Positions 16,251 to 25,117 are shown, numbered from the stretch's first letter. The stretch is 32,300 bases of DNA from Candidatus Woesearchaeota archaeon (GCA_026394935.1 JAPLZR010000119.1:1-32300); one strand, 5' to 3'. The notes: generated by a model not told the origin, from the sequence alone. Numbers and translations: made by a program.

Positions 16251-17099
16251 TCACTTGAAATACCTAAGAGCGTTAACGAACAACTGCAAGCCAGGACCTT
16301 CTGAAGGCATTTCTTTTCCTGTGCGCTTGTACAACTCCTTCAACAAAGTCCAGTCAGGCCTGTGCGTGAAATCAACAGCGCGCTCAGGATGAGGCATCAT
16401 ACCAAGAATCCTGCCAGACGGGTCGGTAACACCGGCAATATCATCAAGAGCGCCGTTAGGATTGGCAGGCAAGTTCTGAGAAGTGCAAACCTCGCCATGA
16501 ATATAACGAGCAGCAACCAAATTACGCTCTTTAATCTGCGCCAAGGTTTCGGGCGCTGCGTAAAACTTTCCCTCGCCGTGAGCAATAGGCAAACTAATCT
16601 TATCAATCTCCTCTGTCCAAGGACTTTTTCCAGAAAACTGCAAGTCAACCCAGCGGCAAAGATAACGAGGAAACTCATTATGAAGAAGAGCAGCAGAACG
16701 GGTGTATTTGCCGTCAAGGTTCGGCAACAAGCCAAGATTCACCAAAGCCTGGAAACCATTACAGACACCAAGAGTCAAATGGTCTCCTTCAACATACTTG
16801 CGCATCTCATCCCACATCTTGTTCCTAATACGGTTAGCCCACGCATAACCAGAACCAGTATCATCACCGTGAGAAAAACCGCCAGGAAACATCATAATCT
16901 GATAATCAAAAATCTTCTTGGGATTTTTAATCAAATCATTCATGTGAATAATATCTACAGAAAGAATATTCTTCGGATCTTCATCAATATCAGGCGTGGC
17001 GATGACCATGCCGAGCCGTGCACCAGCAAGCTCGAAAGCGTACTTTGACTCAAACTCACAATTCGTGCCGTGCTCCTTCAAAATAAGAACGCCAACCAT
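16251..17099 (-). CDS. purQ: FGAM synthase glutaminase subunit
   Basis: Class I glutamine amidotransferase supplying ammonia to PurL. It has GTNCE near the N-terminus, MMFPGGFSHGDD (69-80), the nucleophile in GVCNGFQ (Cys113), PIAHGEGKF (171-179) and the catalytic His237/Glu239 in HPER. The length (282 aa) matches the longer PurQ form. Its start codon overlaps the purL TGA by 1 nt, so the two subunits are made together. GGG-TG-type spacing to purM is 11 nt. Confidence 0.92.
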   Translation of the reverse strand: MVGVLILKEHGTNCEFESKYAFELAGARLGMVIATPDIDEDPKNILSVDIIHMNDLIKNPKKIFDYQIMMFPGGFSHGDDTGSGYAWANRIRNKMWDEMRKYVEGDHLTLGVCNGFQALVNLGLLPNLDGKYTRSAALLHNEFPRYLCRWVDLQFSGKSPWTEEIDKISLPIAHGEGKFYAAPETLAQIKERNLVAARYIHGEVCTSQNLPANPNGALDDIAGVTDPSGRILGMMPHPERAVDFTHRPDWTLLKELYKRTGKEMPSEGPGLQLFVNALRYFK

Positions 17100-20095
17100 C
17101 AGAAATCCCTCAATGGAGCCTTGTATGACTCCAACAACGTTCCAACATCAGCATCAACAATTGTCCTGCCATTATGCTGGACAACAAACCTGTTGTCGTC
17201 TCTCACAGTTCCAACCTGAGCAAACGTGCGACCATTCATCAATTCCTCAAACCTCTCCCTGCTCTCAGGAGCAACAGTCACAACACACCTGCCCTGACTC
17301 TCCGAAAACAAACCATAATCCTCCCTGCTCCATTTCCCAGGAAGCTCGTCAATAGAAACATCCATTCCAAGCATGCCACCCATAGCAGTCTTTGCCAAAG
17401 CAATACCCAAACCGCCAAAATCAACACTCTTCGCAGAAGCAACAAGACCCTGCTCAATACAATTCTGCAAGGAACGATACAATCTCGGATTCCTGTCAGG
17501 ATTAGAAACAGGACAATGATTGCCAACAAAAGGCTTGCCACGCTGCTGCTCGCCAACCATTTTGAAATACTCGCTGCCACCAAGCTCGTCGTGAGTATCA
17601 CCAAGAACGTAAACAAGGTCGCCGGCAACCTTTGCATCCAAGGAAACGAGATTTTTTACATCATCAACCACGCTGATAGTAGAAACTAACAACGTAGGAG
17701 GAACAGAAATCGTAACTGGCTTGCCGTTCTCATCGTAACCCTTGAAAGTGTTAAACATGCTGTCCTTACCGGAAATGGCAGGAGCATCGTGTGCAATAGC
17801 ATTGTCAGAGAAAGACATGCTTGCTGCAAACAAATCACCCAAGTTCTCTTCGGAATCACCAGGCCAGCAGAAATTATCCAGCAAAGCAAGATGGTCCAAA
17901 TTCGCGCCAAGACAAACAGCTCTTCTTACGGCGGTATCTACGGCGCAGGCTGACATGTGATACGTATTAATATCACTGTAAGACGGGCAAATACCCTGAG
18001 AAAGAACAACAGCCTTCCTTGAAGAAAGAACAGGACGGAAAGCAGAAGCATCAGCATAAACACGACCACGACCCTGCAAAGGCTTCAAAGCACTACCACC
18101 CTGAACCTCATGGTCATACTGCTGAGCAATAAACTCCTTACTGCAAATGTTCAAACGACCAAGCAGAGAATGCAAAGCATCAGTCAAATTGTCAATAGAA
18201 AACTCAGGCTCCTCATGCTTGACAGCTTTCCTTTCACCAAACAATTCACGCTCAGGCACACCATCATGCAGGAAGTCAAGGTCAACGTCCATAACATTCT
18301 TGCCATTATAATCAACAACACATTTTTTGGAATCAGTAAACTCGCCAATAATCGTGGCTTCAACATCACGAGACTTCATCAAAGCAGAGAATTCCTTCCA
18401 CTTGTCCTTAGGCACAGACAAAGTCATACGCTCCTGGCTCTCACTAATCCAAATCTGCCAAGGAGACATACCAAGATATTTGATTGGAGCCTTGTCCAAG
18501 TCAACATGACAGCCACCACACTCTTTTGCCATCTCAGCAACAGAACACGACAAGCCGCCAGCACCATTATCAGTAATACTGGAATACAAATTGCGAGGCT
18601 TTGCCTCAAAAATAATAGCATCGTGCATCTTCTTCTGAGTAATCGGGTCACCAATCTGAACAGCAGTAGCAGGACTGCCAGCATCCATTGCCTCAGAGGA
18701 AAACGTGGCACCGTGAATGCCATCCAAACCAATCCTACCACCAACCATCACAATATAATCGCCAGGCTGAGCTGCTTTCTCCTTCTCATCAGCAACTATT
18801 TCCTCCAAACCAACAGTGCCAACATAAACCAAAGGCTTACCACGATAACGAGGGTCAAAAACAGCAAAACCCAACTCAGTAGGAATACCAGAACAATTAC
18901 TGCCAACATTCACACCATCAATCACACCAAGACCAATCCTTTTTGAAGAAAGCATTTCCTGAGTGAAATTAGGACCCTTAAACAGCTTGCTTTTATCCCT
19001 CGGGTCACCAAGACAATAACCATAAACATTCGCAACACACTTGTGGCCTTTACGAGTACCCATCGGGTCACGATTCACACCAACAATACCAGTAATCGCG
19101 CCACCAAACGGGTCCAAAGCAGAAGGACTATTGTGCGTTTCTACCTTATAAGAAATGTAATGCTTCTCATCAAACGCGATAACTCCTGCATTATCGGAGA
19201 ACAAAGAAACACAGAAATCCTTGGCGCCCTTCCTTCTCCTAATCTCTTCAGTAGAACCCTTAATGAACCTCTTGAAAATACCCTCTGTGACTTTCTCAAC
19301 GTGCCCAGGACCATAAGTCATCGTAATCGGATTGGAAAAAATAGTGTGCTTGCAATGTTCAGACCAAGTTTGGGCCAGAGATTCAAGCTCAACATCAGTA
19401 GGATTGCGACCTTTCTCCTTGAAATAAACCTGAACTGCCTTCATGGACGCCAAACTCATAGAAAGAGGACCATTTCTTGAACCACTAGCATTAGCAATAC
19501 CTTTCTTGCCAATAGTCTCTAATTCCTTATCCTCAGAATTCAAAAGGTCAACCAGGCCAGCAGTTGGCGGTTCGTGAAGATCAACAGAGGGATACTTTGT
19601 ATTCATGCCCTTGTCTTTAAAATACTGGTCGCGAGACTTAATCTTCACACGCTCGATAATGGGATTGTACAAACCGCCTGCAAGTTTTTCAACATCCTCT
19701 TCAGACAAGTTTCCTGAAAGGAACATCACCTTAGAAGAACTGGCAGGAATTTCCTGACCAAGCGAAGCCTCAATACCCTCGCTAACAGTGTGCCCGACAT
19801 TATCAGTCACGCCAGGCTGAGGACCAATCTCAACAACCCAAGAGAAATCTGTTGGAACAATAATCTCTCCCTTTTTTTCAGGTATGTGCGGTCTGTTAAC
19901 GAGAGCATCCTGAACAACAGGATTCCTCAAACCCTCAGCAACACTTCCCAACTGCTCAGAAGGAAGCTCAGCATACAATGTGTAGGCATCAACAAGCACA
20001 ACATCTTTTACATCAAAGCCGGCTTCACGAAGACTCTTAGCCCTAACCTCAGCACGAGAATCTTCTACCTTTGAAACGACTTCAATGCGAGACAT
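17099..20095 (-). CDS. purL: FGAM synthase large subunit with N-terminal PurS-like domains
   Basis: 998 aa, ATP-dependent conversion of FGAR to FGAM together with PurQ. Residues 1-66 and about 85-150 both look like PurS-type alpha/beta modules (IEVVSKVEDSRAEVRAKSL; VEIGPQPGVTDNVGHTV). A linker follows, then the PurL signature AQTWSEHCKHTIF (241-253). ATP/FGAR-binding elements are ETHNSPSALDPFGGA and RDPMGTRKGH, and the second half carries VLGDTHDELGGSEY and a FGGLGIALAKTAMGG segment. Fused PurS is intermediate between the three-protein PurS/L/Q system and the single-chain enzyme. It is second in the operon, starts 6 nt after the pyrEF stop and is intact throughout. Confidence 0.93.
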   Translation of the reverse strand: MSRIEVVSKVEDSRAEVRAKSLREAGFDVKDVVLVDAYTLYAELPSEQLGSVAEGLRNPVVQDALVNRPHIPEKKGEIIVPTDFSWVVEIGPQPGVTDNVGHTVSEGIEASLGQEIPASSSKVMFLSGNLSEEDVEKLAGGLYNPIIERVKIKSRDQYFKDKGMNTKYPSVDLHEPPTAGLVDLLNSEDKELETIGKKGIANASGSRNGPLSMSLASMKAVQVYFKEKGRNPTDVELESLAQTWSEHCKHTIFSNPITMTYGPGHVEKVTEGIFKRFIKGSTEEIRRRKGAKDFCVSLFSDNAGVIAFDEKHYISYKVETHNSPSALDPFGGAITGIVGVNRDPMGTRKGHKCVANVYGYCLGDPRDKSKLFKGPNFTQEMLSSKRIGLGVIDGVNVGSNCSGIPTELGFAVFDPRYRGKPLVYVGTVGLEEIVADEKEKAAQPGDYIVMVGGRIGLDGIHGATFSSEAMDAGSPATAVQIGDPITQKKMHDAIIFEAKPRNLYSSITDNGAGGLSCSVAEMAKECGGCHVDLDKAPIKYLGMSPWQIWISESQERMTLSVPKDKWKEFSALMKSRDVEATIIGEFTDSKKCVVDYNGKNVMDVDLDFLHDGVPERELFGERKAVKHEEPEFSIDNLTDALHSLLGRLNICSKEFIAQQYDHEVQGGSALKPLQGRGRVYADASAFRPVLSSRKAVVLSQGICPSYSDINTYHMSACAVDTAVRRAVCLGANLDHLALLDNFCWPGDSEENLGDLFAASMSFSDNAIAHDAPAISGKDSMFNTFKGYDENGKPVTISVPPTLLVSTISVVDDVKNLVSLDAKVAGDLVYVLGDTHDELGGSEYFKMVGEQQRGKPFVGNHCPVSNPDRNPRLYRSLQNCIEQGLVASAKSVDFGGLGIALAKTAMGGMLGMDVSIDELPGKWSREDYGLFSESQGRCVVTVAPESRERFEELMNGRTFAQVGTVRDDNRFVVQHNGRTIVDADVGTLLESYKAPLRDF

Positions 20096-20101
20096 TCATT
20101 A

Positions 20102-21943
20102 TCACGCAGTCTGCTTGTATTTCTCTCTGATAACGTTCAGCATATCTCTATACTGCATGGCTGCCTTTGCAGGGTCATTAGCGTTAAGAACAGCTCTGCC
20201 AACGTTCACAATCACGTTGCTACCAAAAATCTTAATGACATTATCTGCATCACCGCCCTGAGCGCCAACACCAGGCATCAGGACGAGCGTATTATCGCCG
20301 ACATAAGACTTGATACACGCGACCTCGTCCAAAGTAACGTGGTTTCCAGGGCTTGGAGCGCCAATAACGACGCCATCCCACTTGTAAGCAGCGGCTGCAC
20401 GAGCCAGCTGAACATACTGCGGAACATATTTGCGATGTCCAAGCTTAGGATGCTCCATCTCAACGATATCATCAATATGGTAATCTCCAGGATTTTCTGT
20501 AACATCAGCCAGCTTCATCTTCTCTGTCTTATGTTGCGGATTACTCATAATGCACATACCAATAATTCCCTCACCACGATTATGAGCCATCGTTGCAGCT
20601 TCCTCAAAGTTGCCAGGGAACGGCGAATACGTTACAGCATCAAAGCCAAAGTTCTCAGCGTGATACAATCCAGAGTCATTCGTGTTTCCAATATCAACAA
20701 GCTTCCTATCCCAAATAGCAACCGAACCATGCTTGTGAATCCTGTCAACAATCTTCGTTTTATCCTCTCCGGACAAGTTCTCAAAGAAATTGCCGTTAGG
20801 CTTAACAGCAGCAGCGTAAGGAGCAACTTTATCGATGAAATCAAGACACCACTGCAGTTTATCAGCGCCTTCTGGCAACGTATTCTCAGTGCCCTGCCAG
20901 TACTCGGCCGGGTCCAAGCCAGCGCACAAAATAGACTTCTTTTGTCTGACAGCATCTCTCCATTTCTCTGACAAAGTAGTCTTATACAATGTTCTTCCAT
21001 CTCTTATCTCGCAAATCGAAAGACCATAATGAGTTTTTACGACTTCGTCAAGAGCGTTAAATTTGTTAACATCAACAAGATGCTTTCCATAACGTTCAAC
21101 AAACCTCTTAGCACGGTCCTGCTTGCCACCGCTCGGATCGAAAAATCTGGCAAACATTTTTGCACCACGCTTTCTAAGGAAATTCTTGCCCCACTTTTCA
21201 GGGTCACGGAAGTAACGAACAGCCTCAGGATTTTGGGAATGCTCTCTCAAAAACTCCTCATCAATGCCGACCATAGGGTGAACTTTAACGCCAACATTCG
21301 CAAGATTCTGCTCACCATTCTGATAACGCGTAACAACAGCAACAAGGTCAGTTGTATCGACTCCCAAATTTCTCAGCATAGGAATCCAACCAGTCTCACG
21401 ACCATCAGCTTCCTTGTGATAACAGCTCGAACCCTCTGTAATCAAGTCAACTATGTGCAAATTAGCAAAAGGTCCTTCAGCGCTCCTAAAAAAATTGGGA
21501 ATAGGCGTGCCGTCTGACTTATGAACCTCAACACGGTCAGGCTGGCCAGCAACCTGCTTGTAAAGAGAAATATGAGGCAATTTCAGCAAATGAGCCACAG
21601 GCGCTGAGAAAAGCCAATCCCTTGTCTGACCGCCAGAAATTGTGCTCTGACCTTTCCTAGGCGAAAGACTAAATGGCTCCTTAGGCAAAATACGCGATGC
21701 TTCTTCAGCAAGAATCTCAATAATCTTTCTGAAATCAGGATTTTTGTCCATCATACTAACAGCATGATGCCACATACCTCCTGCATTTTCACCATAATCC
21801 TTGAAAGAACCGCCATCACCAACAACTTTCTCACTATTACAATAATAGATGCCAAGTTCTCCAGAAGCCAAAAGAGTAGGATCCACATCCTGGAATCCGG
21901 TTGTCTTAACCAATTGTTCTGCAATAAACTGATTACCCGCCAT
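20102..21943 (-). CDS. Orotate phosphoribosyltransferase-OMP decarboxylase fusion (UMP synthase)
   Basis: 613 aa. The N-terminal half (about 1-310) is a PRTase: LASGELGIYYCNS near residue 26, SGGQTRDWLFSAPVAHLL (103-120) and the PRPP loop VDLITEGSSC (165-174). The C-terminal half (about 325-613) is OMP decarboxylase: LCAGLDP (339-345), AAVKPNGNFFE (378-388), catalytic WDRKLVDIGNT (411-421), MPGVGAQGGD and NVGRAVLNANDP. The domain order is that of eukaryotic UMPS, and DRKxxDIGNT resembles the eukaryotic motif. It heads the purine operon, linking the last two pyrimidine steps to purine synthesis. A strong GGGAGGTG site is 5 nt before the ATG. Confidence 0.88.
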   Translation of the reverse strand: MAGNQFIAEQLVKTTGFQDVDPTLLASGELGIYYCNSEKVVGDGGSFKDYGENAGGMWHHAVSMMDKNPDFRKIIEILAEEASRILPKEPFSLSPRKGQSTISGGQTRDWLFSAPVAHLLKLPHISLYKQVAGQPDRVEVHKSDGTPIPNFFRSAEGPFANLHIVDLITEGSSCYHKEADGRETGWIPMLRNLGVDTTDLVAVVTRYQNGEQNLANVGVKVHPMVGIDEEFLREHSQNPEAVRYFRDPEKWGKNFLRKRGAKMFARFFDPSGGKQDRAKRFVERYGKHLVDVNKFNALDEVVKTHYGLSICEIRDGRTLYKTTLSEKWRDAVRQKKSILCAGLDPAEYWQGTENTLPEGADKLQWCLDFIDKVAPYAAAVKPNGNFFENLSGEDKTKIVDRIHKHGSVAIWDRKLVDIGNTNDSGLYHAENFGFDAVTYSPFPGNFEEAATMAHNRGEGIIGMCIMSNPQHKTEKMKLADVTENPGDYHIDDIVEMEHPKLGHRKYVPQYVQLARAAAAYKWDGVVIGAPSPGNHVTLDEVACIKSYVGDNTLVLMPGVGAQGGDADNVIKIFGSNVIVNVGRAVLNANDPAKAAMQYRDMLNVIREKYKQTA

Positions 21944-21948
21944 AAAAA

Positions 21949-21996
21949 CACCTCCCTACTGTTGCACTGCAAGACTTATATCCATTTATAAAAAAA
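21949..21996 (-). promoter_or_regulatory. Promoter and ribosome-binding site of the nucleotide operon
   Basis: TATA box TTTTTTTATAAATGG (about 21984-21996 on the minus strand) predicts a start near 21963 and a ~20-nt leader. The leader contains GGGAGGTG (21949-21956) 5 nt before the pyrEF ATG. It is one of the few long-leader genes in the window. Confidence 0.6.
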
Positions 21997-22029
21997 TCTA
22001 TGGCAGAATATGGGTATTGAAATATAGAG

Positions 22030-22234
22030 AAGTTCGAATATCTATCAGAAAAGAGTCAAACGATACAGTCATTTTCACGTGCGCAGCTGCTCATATCACT
22101 AAAATCTATCAGAATGCGACCAACTCAAAGCAACAAATGAGGATTTGAACAACAAAATAAACATAGTCAATGCGGAAATTGAAAGCCTGAAAGCACAAAT
22201 CAAACAATTGAAACATAACTACCACAATATTTAA
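22030..22234 (+). pseudogene. Frameshifted relic of the adjacent coiled-coil gene
   Basis: Two reading frames together resemble the second half of the protein encoded just downstream. In one frame, ISIRKESNDTVIFTCAAA parallels ITLNQEPHTLRFTCAPTA. After a frameshift near 22100-22110, LSECDQLKATNEDLNNKI parallels ISDCEQLQKQNADLKAKI, followed by a coiled coil (IESLKAQIKQLK) and a TAA at 22232-22234. No start codon or upstream half is visible. It is best read as the decayed remainder of a tandem duplicate. No other gene is visible between 21944 and 22276. Confidence 0.6.
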
Positions 22235-22276
22235 ATATACACAATAGTATATTGGTATAATAATTTAAAAGGTGAT

Positions 22277-22744
22277 ATGATGGCTAAGAAAACCGGATAT
22301 GGAATATATATCGTTGTAGGTATTGTTATCATTTTTGTTGCCGCACTAGTATATTATAGTGGAGGGAATGTCGGTCAAGCTGTTTTTAATGAAAACCAAA
22401 AAATAACCTGTTATTTTGACGGAGCAACAACAGAACAATGGTGCAAGGATACAAAATGGGCAAGACAGTGTTCTGGCATTGGAAGCTGTTCTTTCAGCAT
22501 TAATAAGCCTCGCAATTCAAAATACAATGTTGTAAGTTCCTGTCCTGGTTCATACGCTATTACACTTAACCAGGAACCACACACGCTGCGCTTTACCTGC
22601 GCACCAACCGCACCTGTGAAGATAGAACCAATCATATCAGACTGCGAGCAGTTACAGAAACAAAACGCGGATTTGAAGGCAAAGATAACAGCAACACAGC
22701 AGGAGATCAGCAATCTGCAAACACAAATCGCGAGCGTGAGGTGA
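22277..22744 (+). CDS. Membrane-anchored Cys domain/coiled-coil protein
   Basis: 155 aa from ATGATG at 22277, preceded by AAGGTGAT (22269-22276). A basic N-terminus leads into one TM segment (about residues 9-29). An extracytoplasmic domain with six cysteines follows (CYFDG, WCKDT, QCSGIGSCSF, SSCPG, FTCAP), then a C-terminal coiled coil from CEQLQKQNADLKAKI to the end. The family is not recognised. The last codons and TGA overlap the AGGTGAT ribosome site of the large Cys-rich gene, so the two are coexpressed and may form a surface complex. A decayed copy lies immediately upstream. Confidence 0.65.
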   Translation: MMAKKTGYGIYIVVGIVIIFVAALVYYSGGNVGQAVFNENQKITCYFDGATTEQWCKDTKWARQCSGIGSCSFSINKPRNSKYNVVSSCPGSYAITLNQEPHTLRFTCAPTAPVKIEPIISDCEQLQKQNADLKAKITATQQEISNLQTQIASVR

Positions 22745-22749
22745 TTCCA

Positions 22750-24525
22750 ATGAAAAAACTACTATTAATACTCGGACTGGCATTATTGTTAGCGGCAACA
22801 GCGGTGAGCGCGCAGGAATGGAAAAACAGACTGACAGAAGTTCAACAGTGCAATCAAGGCACACCAATGACAATTTTCCCAACTCATTATATCGGCACCT
22901 GTGCCGGATTAGACCAATACGATTCTCGACTCGGATATTTGCTAACTGAGTCGTACTTGCAAAGCAACAACATGCTGGGTTCAGCGTACAAAATTGATCA
23001 GTGCGGTCAGAATATACTAACGGGAAGAACTCCGAATGAATGGGGCTGGATAACGTACCGTCTTGATCCGTGCCCGGCAGGTTGGAAGGACAGCACCCAA
23101 TTTAAAGGCTACTCATTAAAACAACAAGCCCCAGGAACAAAAGAAGTCTTCCTGTGTACAAACAACCAAGATCCTTTCAGGATTTATTCTCTATCCACAG
23201 ACCCGAACTGCAGAAGCGGTCAGAGAGCAGGCTATACAAAAGTAGCTTCACTCGGATTCTGGCCACAAAGCACAGATTTTGTGTTACAGCCGCCACAACA
23301 ACCATCGGCACCAGCAGAACAACAAGTATGCTGCCTGGTTACAAGAACAAGAGACGATGGAAGAATAACGCGCGAATCAGGAGTGCAGAAAGAAAGCCAA
23401 TGTGACGCATACAAAACAAAAACAGGATACACAATTGAAAAGCTCGCTTCAGCAAAATGCGATGAAGAAGTATGCTGTGAAGCCGAAGGAAGAAGAGACA
23501 GACAACAATTCAGAGACTGCTATAAAAGAAATGGAGTGGGCGTGAATGTACCGCTAGCTGAGTGCAAAGGAGCAGTTCCACCACCAACACAGCCACCAGC
23601 AGTAATACTGCCACCATCAGTCTGTTCAGTAACAAAAGCAGACAATGCAGCATTACTCGCAACACTAACTGAATTAGAACGAGAAAGAGATAGTTATGCA
23701 AAGAAAGAAGTCTGCTGTGTAATAGAAAATGACAGAGGAGACGGAAAGGCAGATAAAACAACGCTCGAAAAATGCAACAAAAACTTACAAGAAAAAGGAA
23801 TCAAGTTGATCAGACTAGCACCCCCGGACATGTGCGAAGCAAAAGTATGCTGCATGCTCGGCACAAACGCAAAAACAGCACCTTTCAGGGAATGCATCAA
23901 AAACAAAGGAGCAGAGGTTGAAGGCGCAAAATGCGCACCATCAGTCTGCGGAAATGGCATCATCGAACCACTTGAAGCCTGCGAAGCAGACAAGGATTGC
24001 GGTATAAGCATGAATTGCGTCAACTGCCAATGCGCGAAAATAAGTGTTGCAGCACCGTCAACACCTTACACTACAAGCGACCTAGTGCGCCTTGGAATGT
24101 GCCATCCACAAGGAAGAATTGACAGAATATATTTCGACTACGGAGGAAACTGCGCAGGCGGTATCGTAGACCCTGTCGAACCAACATTCTACCTGTTAAA
24201 ATACCCAAGAGACGAACAAGGAAGAGGACCAGCAAACTCAGCAGCAACACAAACAGTAACACTGTGCTCATCAGACGCAGAACAAAAATTGATGATTGGA
24301 GAAGAATGCCCGACAGGAATGACGCCGATACAATACCTCGGACTGTCTTATACAACCCGAGCAGAAGGCACGACCCAATCATACAACTGCGAAGGACGGA
24401 AACTGTTAGGCGATACGTGGAGCTACGGAATAGCAGCCTCTCTATCGCAAAACTGCCGCGCAGACACCACTTATAGAACAAACTTCAGAAACGCAGGCTC
24501 TCTAGGCTTCTGGCCTACGCCTTAA
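22750..24525 (+). CDS. Secreted Cys-rich repeat protein (591 aa)
   Basis: Signal peptide MKKLLLILGLALLLAATAVS with probable cleavage after A-x-A/SA near residue 21. The ATG at 22750 is chosen because AGGTGAT sits 5 nt upstream; an in-frame GTG at 22741 lies before it. The architecture is repetitive. A domain ending in SLGFWP occurs at both ends (168-172 and 584-589). Between them are four VCC-type repeats (192, 241, 320 and 366) with spaced partner cysteines, and CGNGIIEPLEACEADKDC (400-417) resembles the Myxo/EGF-like CGNG-I-P-E-C disulfide module. Pro-rich linkers separate the units. Probably an extracellular, disulfide-stabilised surface or adhesion protein; the function is unknown. Confidence 0.7.
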   Translation: MKKLLLILGLALLLAATAVSAQEWKNRLTEVQQCNQGTPMTIFPTHYIGTCAGLDQYDSRLGYLLTESYLQSNNMLGSAYKIDQCGQNILTGRTPNEWGWITYRLDPCPAGWKDSTQFKGYSLKQQAPGTKEVFLCTNNQDPFRIYSLSTDPNCRSGQRAGYTKVASLGFWPQSTDFVLQPPQQPSAPAEQQVCCLVTRTRDDGRITRESGVQKESQCDAYKTKTGYTIEKLASAKCDEEVCCEAEGRRDRQQFRDCYKRNGVGVNVPLAECKGAVPPPTQPPAVILPPSVCSVTKADNAALLATLTELERERDSYAKKEVCCVIENDRGDGKADKTTLEKCNKNLQEKGIKLIRLAPPDMCEAKVCCMLGTNAKTAPFRECIKNKGAEVEGAKCAPSVCGNGIIEPLEACEADKDCGISMNCVNCQCAKISVAAPSTPYTTSDLVRLGMCHPQGRIDRIYFDYGGNCAGGIVDPVEPTFYLLKYPRDEQGRGPANSAATQTVTLCSSDAEQKLMIGEECPTGMTPIQYLGLSYTTRAEGTTQSYNCEGRKLLGDTWSYGIAASLSQNCRADTTYRTNFRNAGSLGFWPTP

Positions 24526-24540
24526 TTTTTTTTTCTTTTT
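24526..24540 (+). terminator. T-run directly before the next start codon
   Basis: A run of nine T, one C and five T follows the TAA of the Cys-rich gene, the usual archaeal termination signal. It ends exactly at the ATG of the next gene. Confidence 0.5.
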
Positions 24541-24810
24541 ATGAACCCAACAATACTGTTCGGATTAATAGGAGCATTAGGCGGATTACTTAGAGCAGTA
24601 ATAGGCGTAAGAAAAGCACACCTCCAAAAAAGAAAGTTCGTGCTGAAATACTTCTTAATAACAGTACTAGGAGCAGCAGTAATCGGAGCAATACTCGGAA
24701 GCATAATAGGAATAAACAAAGCAGTAGCACTGTTCGCAGGATACGCAGGAACAGACTTACTTGAAGGTTTGGCAAAAAGCTTCAAGATAGCGCCAATAAG
24801 AATAGGCTGA
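24541..24810 (+). CDS. Small Gly-rich membrane protein
   Basis: 89 aa with three hydrophobic stretches: GLIGALGGLLRAVIG, YFLITVLGAAVIGAILGSII and KAVALFAGYAGTDLLEG. A basic loop (RKAHLQKRKF) lies between the first two. The layout is holin-like, but nothing identifies it as one. The ATG follows a T-run immediately, and I see neither a Shine-Dalgarno site nor a TATA box at the usual distance, so its expression mode is unclear. Base usage matches its neighbours, supporting a real gene. Confidence 0.5.
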   Translation: MNPTILFGLIGALGGLLRAVIGVRKAHLQKRKFVLKYFLITVLGAAVIGAILGSIIGINKAVALFAGYAGTDLLEGLAKSFKIAPIRIG

Positions 24811-24821
24811 TTTCTAATAGT

Positions 24822-24906
24822 TTTGCCGCGGTCTACGACTCGCTTTCTTCTCCCCACGCTTTGCAAAGGGAGAAAAAGCAACCTGAGCTTGCTCAAACGC
24901 GGCAAA
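24822..24906. ncRNA. Candidate structured RNA with three-way junction
   Basis: A 9-bp outer stem (TTTGCCGCG 24822-24830 with CGCGGCAAA 24898-24906) encloses two hairpins. One is a 12-bp stem with a single bulge (24842-24854 with 24868-24879, core TTCTCCC/GGGAGAA). The other is TGAG-CTTG-CTCA (24884-24895). There is no long ORF here and GC is higher than in nearby spacers. The strand cannot be decided from pairing alone. It is not a tRNA: no T-arm or anticodon arm. It could be a small RNA, or a 3'-UTR element of the gene ending at 24810. Confidence 0.45.
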
Positions 24907-24973
24907 TTATTCGAGGTTAACGACTAATCGGTTACAAACAAAGTTTAAAGGTAACCTGCAGTTATCACACTGC

Positions 24974-25060
24974 ATGAAAAACGCAGCAATGCCAAAATGG
25001 GCTTGGGCAGTGATAGTAATCATCCTGCTTATCCTCATCTATTGGTTCTTCCTGAAATAA
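24974..25060 (+). CDS. 28-aa single-TM small protein
   Basis: MKNAAMPKWAWAVIVIILLI plus LIYWFFLK, a short basic head followed by a continuous TM helix. A TATA-like GTTTAAAG (about 24942-24950) lies 28 nt before the ATG and a T-rich terminator (25096-25117) follows, so it has its own transcription unit. GGTTAC/GTAACC arms (24931-24936 and 24952-24957) flank the TATA box and could be a regulator site. Function unknown. Confidence 0.5.
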   Translation: MKNAAMPKWAWAVIVIILLILIYWFFLK

Positions 25061-25095
25061 GAAGAAAAAGAGGCCAATAACTGAGATTTAACTAG

Positions 25096-25117
25096 TTTTT
25101 TTTATCTTTTTTTATTT
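25096..25117 (+). terminator. T-rich terminator
   Basis: Two T-runs separated by ATC follow the 28-aa gene by about 35 nt. The rest of the spacer to 25247 shows only the PIN-gene TATA box (about 25218-25227). Confidence 0.5.

Noticed and set aside
24822-24906. Reading the structured element as a tRNA
   Set aside because: Outer arms look like an acceptor stem, but neither strand has a TTCRA T-loop, a D-loop or an anticodon arm of proper size.
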